From: Flavobacterium sp. N3904
GTDB lineage: Bacteria > Bacteroidota > Bacteroidia > Flavobacteriales > Flavobacteriaceae
Direction: 5' to 3'
NCBI RefSeq assembly: GCF_025947305.1
Contig: NZ_CP110009.1
Location: 1,426,001-1,490,000 of the forward strand
Length of the DNA stretch: 64,000 nt
A program made the translations under genes and the position numbers. Positions 7,352 through 16,042 of this stretch are shown here, one piece after another. The first letter of the stretch is position 1. The number at the start of each line of letters is the position of its first letter. The notes under the pieces were generated by a model. The model saw only the letters and a program-made list of their open reading frames with translations. It made no database searches and had not been told where the DNA came from.

Positions 7352-8389
7352 TTACTCTTTAACTTGGTAAAATTCCATAATGGTTTCTTGCATTATTTTT
7401 AGTTCATTTTCAAGATTTCTCTTTCCAGGTTTTACATCACTGTTTGCAATATTTTTTAATATTTTTTCTTTTAATCTCAAGTCCATTTTCCTGCCTTGAT
7501 TTGGAAGCAATCTTTGATGGAGTAAATCCAATTTTGAAACTAATTTTGAAATTTTTTTCTCAGCAAAGAATTTGACCATTTTATCAATAATTGCTTTATA
7601 ATCGTTAAAATCGACACTATAAATTTCTTCAATTTGAAATGGAGTATTAAATTTACTCATCTCCTGTAGTGGATAGGAGCCAAAAAAATCATTAATCATT
7701 CCTTTCAAGTGGCTTTTTTTGAAGTATAAGTAAATAATGTATTCATCTATGACTAGGAAATATGGTCTTTCCGAAAAAGGATGTCCGTATTGAAAAGTTG
7801 GAAATGTATCTGAAAAATTTGGAGCTCTTAGGATTTTATAACCGATATCTAATAAGTCTGAGTCCTCTACATCAATTACAATGGAATTAATATCTATATT
7901 TAGATATTTACTAAGAATTCTTTGTAATTTCTTTTCATCTTTATCTTTTAGTTTAAATCCGCTATTTGGCATTATTGATATTCTCCAAATTACTGATGTC
8001 CAAAATATGAATCCTAAAAATGAAATTTTATTAGTTTGATAGGATGTGTTTGGAGGGGAAATTATTTTTAAAGATTTTGAATATTCGCTTTCAATAATTG
8101 CTAGTTTTTTTTCACAGGTATCGCAGAAAAAATTATCCACAATACCATCGATATTATTTTGTTCTAACAATTGTTCATCAACAGGTCCATAAATGTCTTC
8201 AAGTTTTTCAGGGAGAATGGCTCTTCCGAAAAACATCTTTGAATCATTTTCATCAATTGCAAATCCAAGCTCTTTATCTCTTTTTGATTCTCCTTCCTCA
8301 TTGTAAATCCGCTTCACTAAAAAGTGTGGTACTATGTGCGAACCTGTTTGGTTTGCATCATTTTGATTACAGATAAGACATTTTTCCAT
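7352..8389 (-). CDS. Zinc-finger protein with HNH-like Cys/His pattern (345 aa)
   Basis: The N-terminus reads MEKCLICNQ-x6-GSHIVPHFLVKRI, and FFCDTCEKKLAIIE follows near residue 90, giving two C-x2-C pairs with a His between. This is the arrangement of treble-clef/HNH-like proteins, though no clear HNH catalytic set is visible. The remainder is a long alpha/beta region ending in a charged helical tail. ATG 8389 is chosen because it places the C-x2-C at the usual N-terminal position; an ATG at 8398 is possible. A DNA- or RNA-targeting defence or regulatory role is possible but unproven. Confidence 0.6.
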   Translation of the reverse strand: MEKCLICNQNDANQTGSHIVPHFLVKRIYNEEGESKRDKELGFAIDENDSKMFFGRAILPEKLEDIYGPVDEQLLEQNNIDGIVDNFFCDTCEKKLAIIESEYSKSLKIISPPNTSYQTNKISFLGFIFWTSVIWRISIMPNSGFKLKDKDEKKLQRILSKYLNIDINSIVIDVEDSDLLDIGYKILRAPNFSDTFPTFQYGHPFSERPYFLVIDEYIIYLYFKKSHLKGMINDFFGSYPLQEMSKFNTPFQIEEIYSVDFNDYKAIIDKMVKFFAEKKISKLVSKLDLLHQRLLPNQGRKMDLRLKEKILKNIANSDVKPGKRNLENELKIMQETIMEFYQVKE

Positions 8390-8555
8390 AATTAACATAT
8401 TTTGGCACAAGATAATATTTTTAAAAAATAAATTTAGGCAACTTCTTTATTTTAGATGTGATTTAAATGTGCTAGAGTTTGTAGTCCTTTTTTTAATAGT
8501 TAGATTTGTTTAAAATTACAGTTTTTGACAAACTGTTTAAAACAAATTATAAAGT

Positions 8556-8903
8556 ATGGCAAAATCAGTTCCGCATATTTCAGAAGAATATTATTGCAAT
8601 GATTGCAATGATTATAAAGATTTTTTAGATGTCAATACAAATTGGAAATGTCCCATATGTGGGAATTATGTTCAAATAAAAATAGTAATTGGTAATACTA
8701 TAGACCAAAGTTGTTTTAGAATTCCTGTTTCAGAATTAAATTCTAATGATATCGTTTTGTTGCATAGAAATGCTGACTTTAATGAAGTTCTTGGAATAAC
8801 CAATTTTGGAGATAAAGTTTTCTTAAATATAAAAGAATATGGAAGTTTAAAAATGAATAAAGACGATACAATTTTAAAATTAAATGGAGGTTGGTATCAT
8901 TAA
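8556..8903 (+). CDS. Small zinc-ribbon hypothetical protein (115 aa)
   Basis: Residues 14-36 carry C-x2-C and C-P-x-C-G (YYCNDCNDY...WKCPICGNY), a typical zinc ribbon. The rest is a small beta-rich domain (NSNDIVLLHRNADFNEVLGI). No partner gene is fused or overlapping. It is the last gene of the accessory region before tRNA-Ala. Function unknown. Confidence 0.6.
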   Translation: MAKSVPHISEEYYCNDCNDYKDFLDVNTNWKCPICGNYVQIKIVIGNTIDQSCFRIPVSELNSNDIVLLHRNADFNEVLGITNFGDKVFLNIKEYGSLKMNKDDTILKLNGGWYH

Positions 8904-8983
8904 TTTAGTTCGTTTAAAGAATATTTTGACAGTGTTTTTTTTTAGAAAAGTACACTCTAAAAGAGCACTTAGATAAAATAAAA

Positions 8984-9007
8984 AAGCCTTACATTTCTGT
9001 AAGGCTT
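8984..9007 (-). terminator. Terminator of tRNA-Ala
   Basis: AAGCCTTACA and TGTAAGGCTT form a perfect 10-bp stem with a 4-nt loop. On the minus strand a T-rich tract follows, 8 bp past the tRNA end. Confidence 0.8.
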
Positions 9008-9015
9008 GATTTTAC

Positions 9016-9092
9016 TGGTGGAGAATATCGGATTCGAACCGACCACCTCTTGCCTGCCAGGCAAGCGCTCTAGCCAAATGAGCTAATCCCCC
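9016..9092 (-). tRNA. tRNA-Ala (GGC anticodon)
   Basis: Read on the minus strand, the 77-nt cloverleaf starts GGGGGAT and ends ATTCTCC-A-CCA, with the CCA encoded. The anticodon arm is CTTGC-CTGGCAG-GCAAG, giving anticodon GGC. The acceptor stem has the G3:U70 pair that identifies alanine tRNAs, and the T-arm contains GGTTCGAATCC. Its 3' end faces the accessory island. Confidence 0.95.
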
Positions 9093-9102
9093 AATTGTGC
9101 CG

Positions 9103-9135
9103 CAAATATAACATATAATTATAGGAATATGCAAA
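9103..9135 (-). promoter_or_regulatory. Promoter of tRNA-Ala
   Basis: On the minus strand TTTG (9135-9132) is followed after 21 nt by TATATTTG (9110-9103), 10 nt before the tRNA 5' end. Confidence 0.6.
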
Positions 9136-9218
9136 TTTCAAAATGACAATTGTTTTAAATCCAAAAAAATAATTAATTGCTGCAGTTACTTTTTTAACTT
9201 TACATCAAAATACGTCTT

Positions 9219-9977
9219 ATGCTCACACCCGATAAAAACGGAACACTCTTAACAACCATAGATAACAAAATTGCTACGGTACAGTTTGGTCATCCGGCCA
9301 GTAACTCTTTCCCGAGAGTTTTGTTGGATCGATTGACCAATGAAATTACTTTTTTGAGTGACAATCCAGAGATTTCAGTAATTGTTTTAAAGAGCGAGGG
9401 CAATGGTGCATTTTGTGCCGGCGCTTCCTTTGATGAGTTACTTGCAGTAAGTACATTAGAAGAAGGTACACGTTTTTTTTCAGGTTTTGCCAATCTGATT
9501 AATGCGATGCGCAACTGCAAAAAAATAATAGTGGGACGTATTCACGGAAAAGCGGTAGGAGGTGGCGTAGGGATTGCATCTGCTTGCGATTATGCTTTTG
9601 CAACTACTGAAAGTGCCGTCAAATTATCTGAATTGGCTATAGGAATTGGGCCATTTGTGATTGAACCCGCTGTGAGCAGAAAAATTGGAAAAATGGCAAT
9701 GTCTGAAATGACATTAGGGGCACACGAATGGAAAACAGCGGCTTGGGCCCACCAAAAAGGATTGTATGCCAAAGTGTTGGAAACGCAAGAAGAATTGGAT
9801 TTAGAAGTAACTGCCTTTGCAAAAAAACTATCCAGTTATAATCCGGAAGCCCTTTTTGAAATGAAAAAAGTATTTTGGGAAGGAACCTCACATTGGGACA
9901 AATTATTAAAAGAAAGAGCTGCAATTTCAGGCAAACTTGTCTTATCCCAATTTACTAGAAACGCTTTAATTAAATAA
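9219..9977 (+). CDS. Enoyl-CoA hydratase/isomerase family protein
   Basis: A 252-residue crotonase-fold enzyme acting on acyl-CoA thioesters. The first oxyanion-hole segment is GAFCAGASFDEL (about 68-79) and the second is GKAVGGGVGIASACDYAFA (about 111-129). SELAIGIGPFVIEP contains a Glu at one of the catalytic positions of the family. The exact substrate cannot be told from sequence; 3-methylglutaconyl-CoA hydratase or a general beta-oxidation hydratase are both possible. A small membrane protein follows after 3 bp. Confidence 0.85.
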   Translation: MLTPDKNGTLLTTIDNKIATVQFGHPASNSFPRVLLDRLTNEITFLSDNPEISVIVLKSEGNGAFCAGASFDELLAVSTLEEGTRFFSGFANLINAMRNCKKIIVGRIHGKAVGGGVGIASACDYAFATTESAVKLSELAIGIGPFVIEPAVSRKIGKMAMSEMTLGAHEWKTAAWAHQKGLYAKVLETQEELDLEVTAFAKKLSSYNPEALFEMKKVFWEGTSHWDKLLKERAAISGKLVLSQFTRNALIK

Positions 9978-9980
9978 AAA

Positions 9981-10151
9981 ATGACTCATTACTTTCTACT
10001 GCTTCAGAATGTTAACATCGAAGAAAAAATTAAAAATGCTCCCAACGAAGGATATCAAATAGGTGTGCTTATTGGCTCTTTTATTCCTTTTGTTTTGCTG
10101 GTAGGAATTGCCTATTGGACCTATTATCGTGCTAAAAACAGAAAAGAGTAG
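9981..10151 (+). CDS. Small membrane protein (56 aa)
   Basis: ATG at 9981 opens a 56-codon frame ending in TAG. It has a polar N-terminus (IEEKIKNAPNEGYQ), one hydrophobic helix (IGVLIGSFIPFVLLVGIAYW) and a short basic tail (YYRAKNRKE), so the tail is probably cytoplasmic. It begins 3 bp after the enoyl-CoA hydratase gene and 14 bp before a lipoprotein gene, which supports translation in an operon. Function unknown. Confidence 0.65.
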   Translation: MTHYFLLLQNVNIEEKIKNAPNEGYQIGVLIGSFIPFVLLVGIAYWTYYRAKNRKE

Positions 10152-10165
10152 TTTTTTATTTTAGC

Positions 10166-11188
10166 ATGAAATATTCAAAATCATTTAGAAAAACAGTCTT
10201 TTTCATTAGTTTGTTTTTTCTTTTTATTTCCTGTTCTCAACAGGAACAACCCACAATTTCTTTTTATTACTGGAAAACCATTTTCAGGCTTTCGCCAAAA
10301 GAAAAAAACACCTTGGCAACATACCAAGTCCAGCGACTTTATATTCGGTATTTTGATGTTGATTTAAATAATCAAACCCAAATGCCTTATCCCAGAACTC
10401 CAATTCGTTTTGAGGAAACAAGTACTGATTTTGAAATTATTCCTGTCGTGTATATCAAAAACAAAGTGATGCTCGACAAAAAATTAAACGTGTTGGATTT
10501 AGCTCAAAAAACAAACAGTTTCATTCAGCAAATCAACTCAAAAAACAATATTAGCATTCGGGAAATTCAGATCGATTGTGATTGGACTCTGGCAAGCAAA
10601 GACAATTACCTGCATTTTATAGAAGCCTTCAAAAAGATTTCAAACAAAAAACTCTCGGCAACCATTCGCCTTCATCAGATAAAATATTTTAAAAAAACAA
10701 AAATTCCCAACGTAGATCGAGGTGTCCTTATGTATTATAATATGGGTAAAATCGCTCCCGATTCTTTAAACTCGATATACGATCGCAACATTGCCAACCG
10801 TTATTTATCCAGCCTGCAACATTATCCATTGCCCATAGACATTGCATTGCCCATATATTCCTGGGGCATCCAAATGAGAGACGGAAAAATAATTGGACTT
10901 AGAAACAAAATTGATGTTGAAAATTTAAAAAATAACAGTAGTTTTGTTCTTACAAAAAAGAATTGGTTTTCTGTTAAGACTTCCAACTTTCAAGATGGTA
11001 TTTTTTATAAAGAAAATGACCAATTAAAAATAGAAACCATATCAAAAGATGATTTGCTTGAAATGGCAAGCGATCTTGAAAAAAATACAACTCAAAATCC
11101 AAAGGAAATTATCTTTTACGATTTAGACGAATTCAATTTAAAAAATTATGAAGAAGGCCTTTTTAAAAAAATTATTAATTGCTTTTAG
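10166..11188 (+). CDS. Putative lipoprotein, possibly DUF3142-like
   Basis: A 340-residue exported protein. The N-terminus has a hydrophobic segment ending in LFISC, with Cys23 as the likely lipidation site. The body (YYWKTIFRLSPKE, RLYIRYFDVDLN, IREIQIDCDWT, LSATIRLHQ, RGVLMYYNMG, PIDIALPIYSWG) has the rhythm of a TIM-barrel glycosidase-like fold and resembles DUF3142 proteins; that assignment is tentative. Its 3' end overlaps the next gene by 41 bp, so the two are coupled. Confidence 0.7.
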   Translation: MKYSKSFRKTVFFISLFFLFISCSQQEQPTISFYYWKTIFRLSPKEKNTLATYQVQRLYIRYFDVDLNNQTQMPYPRTPIRFEETSTDFEIIPVVYIKNKVMLDKKLNVLDLAQKTNSFIQQINSKNNISIREIQIDCDWTLASKDNYLHFIEAFKKISNKKLSATIRLHQIKYFKKTKIPNVDRGVLMYYNMGKIAPDSLNSIYDRNIANRYLSSLQHYPLPIDIALPIYSWGIQMRDGKIIGLRNKIDVENLKNNSSFVLTKKNWFSVKTSNFQDGIFYKENDQLKIETISKDDLLEMASDLEKNTTQNPKEIIFYDLDEFNLKNYEEGLFKKIINCF

Positions 11189-13409
11189 CGCGCTTACTCT
11201 TTTAGTTTACGGAACTATCTATGCCTGTGCGGATGGAGATTGGGGTTGGTCATTCGATTCTAACTTTACGCCAGAAACATTTGTAGACAAATCCTACTCG
11301 CCTCTTTTCTTATCTACAGATGTTTTTTATGGAATTGGTTTCGATACTGAACATATCACTCGATTCAATAATGAAATAATAGAAGATTGGTCTGTTTTTC
11401 TGGAATCAAAAATAAACAAGAAGGATTTAACTTTTTTCTTAACCGATTCAAGTAGCGCCGATGTTTCTAGTTTAGTGGCCTATTACAAAAATGGAAAAGC
11501 AAATAAATTTTCTGAAAAATGGAACAAAAAAATCAAATTAAGTGACTCCAAAATAAAAGATTTCCTATTGTTTTTGAATGAAGCACAAGCTGTTGAAACC
11601 TATTCTACGCAACAATTCGATTCTTGGAATTATGACGAAACAACAAAGCCTCAGCTTTTAACCGATACTAATTGGATCAAATCTTTGGAAAAAAAATACA
11701 ACGAAACCAAAGATCCTTTCCTAAAAAACAGGTATTGGTTTCTGGTAATAAAAGCCGATTTTTACAGCAATCAACAAGAAAATGGCGTTACTTTCTTTAA
11801 CCAGACAGAAAAATCAGCACCCAAAAACACTTTGTATTACAGAGCATTGGCGTATCTGGCCGGAATTGAGTACAGACAAAATCATTATGCCAAATCCAAT
11901 TTTCTTTACAGTCAGGTTTTTGACAAATGCCCAACTTTGCGAGTAGTTTCAGCCTACTGCTTTCATCCGCAAGAAGAGAAAGACTGGAAACAATCCTTGT
12001 CTCTGGCAAAGAACAATGATGAAAAAGCAGCACTTTGGGCCATACAAGGCTATTACAATGACGAAGAAAAAGCCATAGCCGAAATCTATAAATTGCAACC
12101 TCAAAATCAACACCTAGATTATTTATTGACCCGATTAATTAATAATCAGGAAAATAAAATAGACCAATCTTTTAAAGACAAAACGGTTCTTGAAAACAAA
12201 AAAAGAACCAAAGACAGTATTCATAAATCGACAATCGATTTGGTTATCAAAATTGCACAATCCGATAAAACTGCAAAGCCTTATTTATGGAATGTGGCAG
12301 CGGGTTATCTGGAAACCTTAAACGGAAATTTCAAACAAGCCGATAAGGATTTCGACAAAGCCGAAAGCAAAATGCCAAAAACACCTTTGGCTATTAATCA
12401 GGTTCGTTTATTAAGATTTGTCAATAACCTCAGTAAAATAGACCAGTTGAATCCAGAAAACGAAAGAACGATTTTAGCTGATTTGTCTTGGTTGTATTTC
12501 GAATTGCCTAAAAATCCGATCGAGAATTTTCGTTATGAAAATGCTACAGCATGGAGCAAAAACTATTTGGCAGCACTTTACCGTTCCCAAAAAAATACCG
12601 TGATGACCGAAATTTTCAATCACGAATCTGGTTTTTATGACAATGAAAAACAGCTGCTCGCCATGAAGGCTTTTTTATCCAAAGAAAACAAAACAGAATT
12701 AGAAAAAATTGGATCATCCATTTATGAAATAAAACTAGCTGACATAAATTATTTTCAGGGAGTCAAAGCTACTTTTCAAAATAAAATTCCAGAAGCTATT
12801 GCGTTTATGAAACAAGCCGAAGGATTGGAAAAAACAGTTTTTTATGGAAATCCATTTTTGGGGAACATCAAAGATTGCCATGATTGCGATCACCAGGCTC
12901 CTCAAAAAAAGAAATATACAATACTTGATTTCTTGACCATTATACAAAAAATGCAAGATAATGCAGCCAAACAAGTCGATCTGTATAACAACAATCTTTT
13001 GCTTGGAAATGCTTTTTACAACATCACCCATTTTGGTAACGGCCGTTTATTTTATGAAGGTAATATTGCAGGAGAAGGCTCAACACCAGATTTTTTTAGA
13101 GACCCTATTCGGGACATGATTACCAATTGTTCTTTGGCAAAAGTCTATTACGAAAAAGCATTTTTGGCAACAAAAAACAACGAGCAAAAAGCCAAATGTC
13201 AATATATGATTGCCAAATGTGAACGCAATGATTTTTACAACAAAAAATACTACTCACTTAATTTATCCACTTGGGACATTCAGGATGACCAAACCAATTT
13301 TATTGCTTGGCAAGGTTTTAAAAATTTAAAAAACAATTATTCTAAAACCAAATACTATCAAGAAATCATCAACGAATGCGGTTATTTTAGAACATACAGT
13401 TCAAAATAA
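11148..13409 (+). CDS. Exported TPR-like protein of unknown function (753 aa)
   Basis: A signal peptide (KKLLIAFSALTLLVYGTIYACA) precedes a conserved-looking CADGDWGWSFDSNFTPETF segment. From about residue 190 the protein is rich in paired helices of TPR type (YRALAYLAGIEYRQNHYAKSNFLYSQVFDKCP, AAGYLETLNGNFKQADKDFDKAESKMPKTP). The start lies 41 bp inside the previous gene in another frame. The pair looks like a conserved Bacteroidota unit of unknown role in the periplasm or outer membrane. The convergent comF gene begins 7 bp downstream. Confidence 0.75.
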   Translation: MKKAFLKKLLIAFSALTLLVYGTIYACADGDWGWSFDSNFTPETFVDKSYSPLFLSTDVFYGIGFDTEHITRFNNEIIEDWSVFLESKINKKDLTFFLTDSSSADVSSLVAYYKNGKANKFSEKWNKKIKLSDSKIKDFLLFLNEAQAVETYSTQQFDSWNYDETTKPQLLTDTNWIKSLEKKYNETKDPFLKNRYWFLVIKADFYSNQQENGVTFFNQTEKSAPKNTLYYRALAYLAGIEYRQNHYAKSNFLYSQVFDKCPTLRVVSAYCFHPQEEKDWKQSLSLAKNNDEKAALWAIQGYYNDEEKAIAEIYKLQPQNQHLDYLLTRLINNQENKIDQSFKDKTVLENKKRTKDSIHKSTIDLVIKIAQSDKTAKPYLWNVAAGYLETLNGNFKQADKDFDKAESKMPKTPLAINQVRLLRFVNNLSKIDQLNPENERTILADLSWLYFELPKNPIENFRYENATAWSKNYLAALYRSQKNTVMTEIFNHESGFYDNEKQLLAMKAFLSKENKTELEKIGSSIYEIKLADINYFQGVKATFQNKIPEAIAFMKQAEGLEKTVFYGNPFLGNIKDCHDCDHQAPQKKKYTILDFLTIIQKMQDNAAKQVDLYNNNLLLGNAFYNITHFGNGRLFYEGNIAGEGSTPDFFRDPIRDMITNCSLAKVYYEKAFLATKNNEQKAKCQYMIAKCERNDFYNKKYYSLNLSTWDIQDDQTNFIAWQGFKNLKNNYSKTKYYQEIINECGYFRTYSSK

Positions 13410-13416
13410 TTAATCA

Positions 13417-14097
13417 CTAACTCGCCATTGCCATACAAACAATACTGATTTTTGCTCCTGGAATTTTAAGTAACGCTTTCGAACAAGCTTCGAGAGTCGC
13501 TCCTGTTGTCAATACATCATCAATCAACAGAAAATGTTTGTTGCTGTCTTCTTCGCCGAAAGCAACATCAAAAACAGTCTCAATTCCTTCTATTCTCCCC
13601 AAAAGATTTTTCTTAGACTGGGTTTTCGAATATACTTTTCGAATTAGAATTGAATTATTCATAGGAATTTTAAAATTCTCGGACAATGCCTTTCCAAAAT
13701 TGGTTACCTGATTATAACCACGCTCTTTCATGCGTTTTTTATGCAAAGGAACCGGAATAATTACGTCTACTTGTTTTAAAATATCCGAATTTTTTAAATC
13801 TTCTGCATACCAGTCCCCCAAAACGGTTCCAATTTCTTCATGTCCTTTGTATTTCAAATTATGAATCAATTCCTGAACCATTCCTTTTTTATGAAAATAC
13901 AATAATGCCGAAACATGTTCGACAGGAATTCGCCCATAAAATTTTTTGAAAGCTTCATTTTCGGGATCCAAATGATGGTTTGTCAAAGGCAACTCATGCC
14001 TGCAAACCGTGCAAATCACATATTCATTGGTAGCAATAAATGATTTGCAACTGGTACAGACTGGCGGGAAAAATAGGTTTATCAGGGATTTAAGCAT
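13417..14097 (-). CDS. ComF-family phosphoribosyltransferase-like protein
   Basis: A 226-residue ComFC-type protein linked in other bacteria to DNA uptake. The N-terminal zinc-binding part has C-x2-C pairs (CTSCKSF, ICTVCRHELP). The C-terminal phosphoribosyltransferase domain ends with the PRPP loop LLIDDVLTTGAT near residue 195. NQVTNFGKALS and KTQSKKNLLGR are typical ComF segments. It is divergent from glyS and convergent with the preceding gene. Confidence 0.92.
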   Translation of the reverse strand: MLKSLINLFFPPVCTSCKSFIATNEYVICTVCRHELPLTNHHLDPENEAFKKFYGRIPVEHVSALLYFHKKGMVQELIHNLKYKGHEEIGTVLGDWYAEDLKNSDILKQVDVIIPVPLHKKRMKERGYNQVTNFGKALSENFKIPMNNSILIRKVYSKTQSKKNLLGRIEGIETVFDVAFGEEDSNKHFLLIDDVLTTGATLEACSKALLKIPGAKISIVCMAMAS

Positions 14098-14178
14098 AAA
14101 AAAATTGATTTATCCATAAAAATAAGAAAACCGAGGATTCAAACTTCATTTTTTTTCTTTTTTTAATTTCCCTTTTTA

Positions 14179-14186
14179 TATTTTTG
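14179..14186 (+). promoter_or_regulatory. -7 box TATTTTTG immediately before glyS
   Basis: An exact TAnnTTTG match whose last base is only 7 nt before the ATG, so transcription would begin at or almost at the start codon. Confidence 0.5.
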
Positions 14187-14193
14187 CACTATT

Positions 14194-15735
14194 ATGGCAA
14201 AACAAGAAGATTTATTTAAGAATGTAGTTTCGCACGCAAAAGAGTACGGATTTATTTTTCCGTCAAGCGAAATATACGATGGTTTAAGTGCAGTCTATGA
14301 TTATGCACAAAACGGAGTAGAATTAAAAAAGAACATACGCGAATATTGGTGGAAATCGATGGTTCAAATGAACGATAATATCGTAGGATTGGACGCGGCA
14401 ATATTGATGCACCCAACGACTTGGAAAGCATCGGGTCACGTAGATGCATTCAACGATCCATTAATAGACAACAAAGATTCAAAAAGAAGATACAGAGCCG
14501 ATGTTTTGATTGAAGATTATGCTGAAAAGCTAAATCTAAAAGCCAAAAAAGAAATCGAAAAAGCGAAAGCTCGTTTTGGAGAGGCTTTCAACGAACAGGA
14601 ATTCATCACAACCAACGCTAGAGTTGTAGAATACTTGGCTAAAGAAAGAGAAATTCTGGAAAGAATGGGACGTTCTTTAGGCGCTGGAGATTTGGAAGAT
14701 GTAAAAGCATTAATCGAAGAACTGGAAATTGCTGATCCTGAAACTGGTTCTAGAAATTGGACCGAAGTTCGTCAATTTAACTTGATGTTTGGAACTAAAT
14801 TAGGAGCTTCTGCAGATACGGCAATGGATTTGTATTTACGTCCCGAAACCGCACAAGGTATTTTTGTAAATTTCTTGAACGTACAAAAATCAGGAAGAAT
14901 GAAAGTTCCTTTTGGTATTGCCCAAACCGGAAAAGCCTTTAGAAACGAAATCGTAGCCAGACAGTTCATTTTCCGTATGCGTGAGTTTGAACAAATGGAA
15001 ATGCAATTTTTTGTACGCCCAGGTGAAGAAATGCAATGGTACGAACATTGGAAAACAACCCGTTTGAACTGGCATTTATCTCTTGGTTTAGGAAAAGAAA
15101 ATTACCGTTTTCACGATCACGAAAAACTGGCTCACTACGCCAATGCAGCGGCTGATATTGAGTTTAATTTCCCTTTTGGTTTCAAAGAATTAGAAGGAAT
15201 TCACTCTCGTACCGATTTTGATTTAAAAGCACACGAACAATTCTCAGGCAGAAAATTACAGTATTTTGATGCTGAATTGAATCAAAACTACGTTCCTTAT
15301 GTAGTGGAAACTTCAGTAGGATTAGATAGAATGTTCTTGGCAGTTTTTGCAACTTCCTTAAAAGAAGAAACATTGGAAGACGGTTCAACCAGAACAGTAT
15401 TGAAATTACCTTCAGTTCTTGCTCCCACAAAAGCGGCCGTTTTACCATTGGTTAAAAAAGACGGATTGCCAGAAATTTCAAAAAAAATCATAGATGATTT
15501 GAAATGGGATTTCAATGTAGCCTATGATGAAAAAGATGCAGTAGGAAGACGCTACAGAAGACAAGATGCGTTGGGAACTCCTTTTTGCATCACGGTCGAT
15601 CACCAAACAATAGAAGACCAAACCGTTACGATTCGTCATAGAGATACAATGAAACAAGACCGAGTAAACATTACCGACTTGAAATCAATAATAGAAAATG
15701 AAGTTTCTATGAAAAACTGGTTGATGAAAATGTAA
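14194..15735 (+). CDS. glyS: Glycyl-tRNA synthetase (class II, single-chain)
   Basis: A 513-residue synthetase that charges tRNA-Gly. It is the eukaryote/archaea-like alpha2 type rather than the two-subunit type of E. coli. Class II motif 2 appears as FRNEIVARQFIFRMREFEQME (about 249-269) and motif 3 as GLDRMFLAV. The anticodon-binding domain starts at about 410 (PTKAAVLPLVKKDGLP) and ends with VTIRHRDTMKQDRV. The gene stands alone with its own promoter and terminator. Confidence 0.97.
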   Translation: MAKQEDLFKNVVSHAKEYGFIFPSSEIYDGLSAVYDYAQNGVELKKNIREYWWKSMVQMNDNIVGLDAAILMHPTTWKASGHVDAFNDPLIDNKDSKRRYRADVLIEDYAEKLNLKAKKEIEKAKARFGEAFNEQEFITTNARVVEYLAKEREILERMGRSLGAGDLEDVKALIEELEIADPETGSRNWTEVRQFNLMFGTKLGASADTAMDLYLRPETAQGIFVNFLNVQKSGRMKVPFGIAQTGKAFRNEIVARQFIFRMREFEQMEMQFFVRPGEEMQWYEHWKTTRLNWHLSLGLGKENYRFHDHEKLAHYANAAADIEFNFPFGFKELEGIHSRTDFDLKAHEQFSGRKLQYFDAELNQNYVPYVVETSVGLDRMFLAVFATSLKEETLEDGSTRTVLKLPSVLAPTKAAVLPLVKKDGLPEISKKIIDDLKWDFNVAYDEKDAVGRRYRRQDALGTPFCITVDHQTIEDQTVTIRHRDTMKQDRVNITDLKSIIENEVSMKNWLMKM

Positions 15736-15760
15736 CTATTAGATTCCATATATTATAAAA

Positions 15761-15790
15761 AATGCTTCTCAATTGGGAAGCATTTTTTTT
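15761..15790 (+). terminator. Terminator of glyS
   Basis: AATGCTTC and GAAGCATT form an 8-bp stem with an 8-nt loop, followed by a run of T. The remaining DNA up to 16042 is AT-rich, with only the promoter-like element at 15880-15912 visible. Confidence 0.85.
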
Positions 15791-15879
15791 GTAAAAATGA
15801 TAAGACATATTACAAAAAAGAGTTTATCTAGACGTATATATTTAATTTACAACTGAATAAAAGTTAATTTTAAAGCTTT

Positions 15880-15912
15880 TTTGTCGTAAAAGTGTAAAGA
15901 AAACATAAATTT
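15880..15912 (+). promoter_or_regulatory. Promoter for the LytTR regulator gene
   Basis: TTTG (15880-15883) and TAAATTTG (15905-15912) are separated by 21 nt. The leader to the start codon would be about 125 nt. Confidence 0.5.
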
Positions 15913-16042
15913 GTTTAATTTTATTTCCTTAAATTAATTTAAAACTAAAAAAAATTTACTTTGGATGAATTCAAAAAATAAAATTTAGAATTTAAGAACC
16001 AAACCATTTTTTTTAGCCCCAAAAAATTAAGTGTACCAAAAA

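Larger units (their letters stand above)
1..9015. mobile_element. Putative integrated genomic island beside tRNA-Ala (left end outside window)
   Basis: The stretch carries a DNA methyltransferase, a serine recombinase, a tyrosine integrase, a phage-type DUF5131 gene and several unknown genes, with no recognisable housekeeping gene. It stops next to the 3' end of a tRNA-Ala gene on the minus strand, so the tRNA 3' end faces the island, which is the usual geometry for tyrosine-integrase elements. I saw no copy of the tRNA 3' end inside the window, so the other attachment site, if any, lies to the left. The element type and exact limits are inferred. Confidence 0.5.

Noticed and set aside
1..9000. 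Classical prophage
   Set aside because: No capsid, terminase, portal, tail or lysis gene is visible; the gene content fits a genomic island or another integrative element better.
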